From an uncultured Bacteroidales bacterium (GTDB lineage: Bacteria > Bacteroidota > Bacteroidia > Bacteroidales > Bacteroidaceae), in NCBI GenBank assembly GCA_945833885.1, contig CAMAFY010000009.1:1-64000 (forward strand): 64,000 bases of DNA, written 5' to 3'. The stretch's first letter is position 1; each line of letters starts with the position of its first letter. Below the pieces are notes generated by a model. The model saw nothing but the letters and a program-made list of their open reading frames with translations, did not search any database and was not told where the DNA came from. The position numbers and the translations under genes were made by a program. Shown here in pieces: positions 60,199-64,000 of this stretch.

Positions 60199-61500
60199 TC
60201 AGAATTTTCTGCGGATGATTCCCGGTAGCAGGCAGGCTTGCACGGCGCCACGGAGCGCGAGATAGAGGAGGAAACCTGCCCAAAGCCACACCTCGGGCAT
60301 CGGTGTGGGAAGGGTGAATCCCAGGATGGCGATGGTGAAATATCCGAGGGTGCCGATGGCTGTGCTGAGGAACATGCCACGGGTGGCGGTGATGCCGATG
60401 AACAGTCCGTCGTAGATGAAGGTGGAAATGCTGATGATGGGCACCACCATGGCAACGGGCATCAGGCGGATGGCGGCTTGTCGCACCGCCTCGACATTGG
60501 TCAGCAGGCGTACGGATTCCGCTCCAGCGAAGGCGAAGAACAAGGTGAAGAGCCCTGCCACACCGATGCCCCATACGAAAAGCGCGCGGTGGAGAATCTT
60601 GAAACGGGCGTGATGACCGCTCCCCATGAAGCGTCCGCCGAGGGCTTCTCCGGCATAAGCGAAGCCGTCCATGAAGTAACTGACGAAGAGAAAGAACTGC
60701 ATCAGTATGGCATTGGCGGCAAGAATGGTATCGCCCATCCGCGCTCCGAAGATGGTGAACGAGAACATGACGCTCACAAGGCAGAGTGTGCGGAGGAAAA
60801 TGTCGCGGCCGACGCTGAAATACCGCGCCCAACTGATGCGCTCCATTTGTCCTTCATCCTGGCGTTTCCGCAATCTGACGTAGAGCCGCCAGGCAAGGAA
60901 GGCGGCAAGTGCAAATCCTGCCCACTGCGCCGCGAGCGTTCCGGTGGCCACACCTTCGATGCGCCAGCCGAGAACAAAGACGAGATAGCAACTCAACCCC
61001 ACGTTGAGGAGGTTCTGTACCAAAGCCACCCACATCGGAGCGCGGGCATTTTGCAGGCCGATGAACCAACCGTTGAGTGCGAAAAGTCCGAGACTTGCCG
61101 GTGCGCCCCACACGAGAATGCGGAAATAGAGCAGCGAGAGTTCGCGCATTTCTCCCGATGCGTCCATCACTTTCATGGCAAGCATCGCCAGGGGATGCTG
61201 AAACAGGATGATGAGTGCGCTGACAATGCCTGCCACAACCATGGCGCGTTTCAGGCAAAGCCGTGCGCCGCTCCAGTCACGGGCACCGAAACGTTGGGCG
61301 GTAAGTCCGCCGGTAGCCATGCGGAGGAAGGAGAAAATCCAATAGCAGGTTGAGAATACCGAGGTGCCGATGGCGATGGCTGCCATGTAAACTTCGCTTC
61401 CAAGGTGACCGGTGATGGCGGTGTCGGCAAGGCCGAGCAGGGGAACGGTGATGTTGCTGATGATGGAAGGGATGGCAATGGACAGTATTCTTTTATGCAC
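60199..61500 (-). CDS. MATE family efflux transporter
   Basis: A sodium- or proton-driven multidrug/metabolite exporter with 12 membrane helices. ILSIAIPSIISNITVPLLGL then ADTAITGHLG is the MATE N-terminal motif, with ATGGLTAQRFGARD following. A second repeat begins near FLRTLCLVSVMFSFTIFGAR. It resembles the DinF branch. The start is uncertain: GTG at 61500 gives VHKRILSIAIPS, matching family N-termini; the open frame continues to a TTG at 61560 with 20 unconvincing residues. recG is 91 nt upstream of that TTG. Confidence 0.92.
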   Translation of the reverse strand: MHKRILSIAIPSIISNITVPLLGLADTAITGHLGSEVYMAAIAIGTSVFSTCYWIFSFLRMATGGLTAQRFGARDWSGARLCLKRAMVVAGIVSALIILFQHPLAMLAMKVMDASGEMRELSLLYFRILVWGAPASLGLFALNGWFIGLQNARAPMWVALVQNLLNVGLSCYLVFVLGWRIEGVATGTLAAQWAGFALAAFLAWRLYVRLRKRQDEGQMERISWARYFSVGRDIFLRTLCLVSVMFSFTIFGARMGDTILAANAILMQFFLFVSYFMDGFAYAGEALGGRFMGSGHHARFKILHRALFVWGIGVAGLFTLFFAFAGAESVRLLTNVEAVRQAAIRLMPVAMVVPIISISTFIYDGLFIGITATRGMFLSTAIGTLGYFTIAILGFTLPTPMPEVWLWAGFLLYLALRGAVQACLLPGIIRRKF

Positions 61501-61651
61501 GGTACGGAGGTTTTGGCAGGTTTCATCTTCCGTTTTCTCGCCATAGCATAGCGAAATCAAGTTTCACTTGTTGTCGTTCTGCCCGTATGGCTTGTCGAAA
61601 ACGTGTTCGTTTTCCCCATCAACGGCATTGGATGGTAGGGGAAACGGACGG

Positions 61652-63748
61652 TTAAGATATGTCGGAATAGTTGGCTTGATTGGCTTTTAGTTGTTGTAGC
61701 CTTGTCCAGAGAATGCGGTATTGCGGAAGTTTTTGCTCCGGATCGGCGTCGATGATGCGCTGTGCCGCCTCGCGCGCCTCGCTCATCATGACGCTGTCGC
61801 CGACGAGTGACGCTATTTTCAGTTCAAGCGGCAGGCCGGACTGTGCCGTTCCTTCGAGGTCGCCAGGTCCGCGGAACCTCAAATCGGCCTCGGCGATGCG
61901 GAATCCGTCGTTGGTTTCTACGAGAATCTGCATACGTTCGTGGGTGTTTTCGGCTAATTGGTCCTTGGTTACGAGGATACAATAACTTTGTTCTGCTCCG
62001 CGCCCCACGCGTCCGCGCAACTGATGCAACTGTGCGAGGCCGAAACGTTCGGCATTTTCTACAATCATCACCGAGGCGTTAGGGACATTCACCCCGACTT
62101 CTATCACAGTGGTCGAGACAAGTATCTGCGTTTCGTTGTCAGCGAAGGCCTTCATGGCGGCATCTTTCTCGGCAGGCTTCATCTTTCCGTGCACCATGCC
62201 CACCTTCCATTGGGGAAATCTCCGTTGTGTCTCCTCGAAACCCTCTTCAAGTGCTTTGAGATCAAGTTTCTCGTTTTCCTTGATGAGCGGATAAACGATA
62301 TAGACTTGTCGGCCACGATGAAGTTCGGCCTCCACACCTTGGCGTATTCTCTCGTACTGTCTTGAGGCGTAGTGCCGTGTGGTGATGGGCTTTCTTCCGG
62401 GTGGGAGTTCGTTAATGACGCTCACATCGAGGTCACCATAGACAGTCATGGCCAGGGTTCTCGGAATGGGCGTTGCCGTCATCACGAGGACGTGGGGTGG
62501 TCTGCTGTTCTTCGTCCACAGTTGTGCGCGCTGCTTTACGCCGAAGCGGTGCTGTTCGTCGATGACAGCGAGGCCGAGGTTGTGGAATTCCACGCCAGGT
62601 TCAATCAGGGCATGCGTGCCGACGAGTATCTGAATGTTGCCGTTTTTGAGTTCTTCGAGGGTCTCGCGGCGGCGTTTTCCCTTGACATTACCGGTGAGGA
62701 GCGCCACATTGACGCCAATCTGCCGCATCTGTTCGCAGAGTCCGCGGTAATGCTGTTCGGCAAGTATTTCGGTTGGTGCCATGATGCACGCCTGAAAGCC
62801 ATTGTCGATGGCGAGCAATGCCACGAGAGCGGCGACGATGGTCTTGCCGGAGCCGACATCTCCCTGCAAAAGCCTGTTCATTTGCCGCCCGGACTTCAGG
62901 TCGGCATGTATCTCTCTGATGACGTTTTTCTGCGCTTCTGTGAGGTTGAAGGGCAGGACGTTGTTGTAAAATCCGTTGAATTTCTCTCCTACCCGGGGGA
63001 AAGGCCAGCCTTCGGTGGCGGTTTGGCGCGACTTCGCATATTGGAGTATGGAGAGTTGGAGGTAAAAGAGTTCTTCAAATTTCAGCCGTCGCCGCGCATT
63101 GTTCACGTCTTCCGCGCTTTGGCTGAAATGAATGTCGCGGATGGCCTGCTCATGACTGACCAATCCGTGGGCATTGACAATGTCCTGTGACAGGGTTTCC
63201 GGAATCTTCGCGATTTTCTCGAAGGCGTTCGCCACCAGTTGGTTGATGACCTTCGACGTGATTCCCCTTCCCGTCAGTTTTTCTGTCAGATGATAGACGG
63301 GTTGCATGCGCAGGAGGGGACGGTTCTGCACCGTTTCCATCACCTCCATTTCGGGGTGTGCGATGCTGAAAGTGTTCTTAAACGCTTTCGGTTCTCCGAA
63401 GATCTGGTAGGTAACCCCAATCTTGCATATCTTTTCGAAGGTTTTCAGGCTGCGAAACCATATCAGTGTGACGATGCCTGTGCCGTCGGTGAAGTTGGCC
63501 ATAAGGCGTCTTTTCGGTCCTTCTCCCACGATTGATATGTCGATGATTCGTCCTCGGAGTTGGATGTTCTGCATTCCCTCATGGATTTCAGCGATGCGGT
63601 AGACGTGTGTGCGGTCTTCGTGTCTGAAAGGGAAGTGGTGCAGGAGGTCGCCAATGGTGTGGATGTCGAGTTCCGACGCCAATATCTGGGCGCGGGCTTG
63701 TCCCACACCTTTCAGGTAAGTGATGTCTTGGTCGAGGAAACTATACAC
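61652..63748 (-). CDS. recG: ATP-dependent DNA helicase RecG
   Basis: Remodels stalled forks and branched DNA. 698 residues. N-terminal wedge/OB region (DLLHHFPFRHEDRTHVYRIA), then helicase motifs: I, LLQGDVGSGKTIVAALVAL; Ia, APTEILAEQHY; II, VIDEQHRFGVKQR (DEQH); III, VMTATPIPRTLAMT; IV-VI including LVSTTVIEVGVNVPNAS, then QLRGRVGRGAEQSYC. The length is normal. Start MYSFLDQDITYLKGVG. The 22-bp array at 63853 lies 105 nt upstream. Confidence 0.97.
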   Translation of the reverse strand: MYSFLDQDITYLKGVGQARAQILASELDIHTIGDLLHHFPFRHEDRTHVYRIAEIHEGMQNIQLRGRIIDISIVGEGPKRRLMANFTDGTGIVTLIWFRSLKTFEKICKIGVTYQIFGEPKAFKNTFSIAHPEMEVMETVQNRPLLRMQPVYHLTEKLTGRGITSKVINQLVANAFEKIAKIPETLSQDIVNAHGLVSHEQAIRDIHFSQSAEDVNNARRRLKFEELFYLQLSILQYAKSRQTATEGWPFPRVGEKFNGFYNNVLPFNLTEAQKNVIREIHADLKSGRQMNRLLQGDVGSGKTIVAALVALLAIDNGFQACIMAPTEILAEQHYRGLCEQMRQIGVNVALLTGNVKGKRRRETLEELKNGNIQILVGTHALIEPGVEFHNLGLAVIDEQHRFGVKQRAQLWTKNSRPPHVLVMTATPIPRTLAMTVYGDLDVSVINELPPGRKPITTRHYASRQYERIRQGVEAELHRGRQVYIVYPLIKENEKLDLKALEEGFEETQRRFPQWKVGMVHGKMKPAEKDAAMKAFADNETQILVSTTVIEVGVNVPNASVMIVENAERFGLAQLHQLRGRVGRGAEQSYCILVTKDQLAENTHERMQILVETNDGFRIAEADLRFRGPGDLEGTAQSGLPLELKIASLVGDSVMMSEAREAAQRIIDADPEQKLPQYRILWTRLQQLKANQANYSDIS

Positions 63749-63852
63749 GTTTTTTGACTGGTTTTATGAGTGTTCCCGATGAAATGTGGCGTCATCGGTG
63801 ATGCCTTCACGGAGGTGTTGGCCCTATCTTTCGGATGCCCTGAATCTGCGCT

Positions 63853-63984
63853 TCCGGGTATGGTGTGACAAACGTCGGAACTTTGATGTTGGAACATCGG
63901 AACTTTTATAGGCAAACATCGGAACATTTATAGGCAAACGTCGGAACATTTTTTGACACGTTTCCGATGTCTTTCCGTCCGTCT
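63853..63984. repeat. 22-bp-period tandem array 16 (6 units)
   Basis: Unit starts at 63853, 63875, 63897, 63919, 63941 and 63963, exactly 22 bp apart. Core TCGGAACATTTATAGGCAAA, common type. It lies upstream of recG at the window edge and may continue beyond it. Confidence 0.92.
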
Positions 63985-64000
63985 TCGGAAGGTGTGGCAA

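Overview
The window looks like chromosomal DNA of a Bacteroidales bacterium, most likely Prevotellaceae. Support comes from BACON and discoidin domains on a surface peptidase, C-terminal tails of the type IX secretion (Por) kind, a carboxypeptidase-regulatory-type TonB receptor, a separate MetH activation-domain protein, and repeated promoters of the Bacteroidetes form TTTG-N19/20-TAnnTTTG with few Shine-Dalgarno sequences. I see no tRNA, rRNA, CRISPR, transposase or phage structural gene.

Layout. 1-6.3 kb: gap (partial), guaA, a GH20 hexosaminidase and a YgbA-like protein. 6.3-8.1 kb: a decayed uptake locus (TonB receptor plug fragment, then a PepSY membrane protein with two in-frame stops). 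8.5-12.9 kb, minus strand: M18 aminopeptidase, tadA, tex. 13-19.6 kb, plus strand: birA, pyrH overlapping a GH16 lipoprotein, nitroreductase, DUF486, TonB receptor. 20-37 kb, mostly minus strand: PlsC-like acyltransferase, MetH activation protein, pyrC, a GT2, an M60 peptidase, an LRR surface protein, a glycosyltransferase, a flotillin/NfeD pair, an epimerase and DUF1846. 37.6-47.7 kb, plus strand: pta-ackA, GT2-radC-DUF59-lpxH, an ECF-like sigma factor with a membrane partner, folA and a 5'-nucleotidase. 48.4-56.4 kb: an accessory-looking segment (phosphodiesterase, glycosyltransferase-like protein, sulfur-binding-domain protein, N-terminally truncated reverse transcriptase, SGNH hydrolase, broken fructokinase) lying between two copies of a roughly 250-bp imperfect direct repeat. 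56.5-63.7 kb, minus strand: a T9SS-tailed adhesin, SDR, MATE transporter and recG.

The most striking structure is not a gene. About twenty intergenic regions carry short tandem arrays whose units are almost always exactly 22 bp, with 3 to 11 units each. Period and phase are kept across most arrays while the unit sequence is largely private to each locus. About eight arrays share a CGGNAC(T/A)TT core; the others have unrelated cores. One array seems to have been captured inside a coding region (the MetH activation protein), and one 21-bp array crosses the ackA stop codon.

Functionally the segment is mainly housekeeping (nucleotide synthesis, acetate production, tRNA editing, lipid A, DNA repair) plus surface glycan and glycoprotein degradation (GH20, GH16, M60, SGNH), as expected of a host-associated saccharolytic and mucin-using anaerobe.
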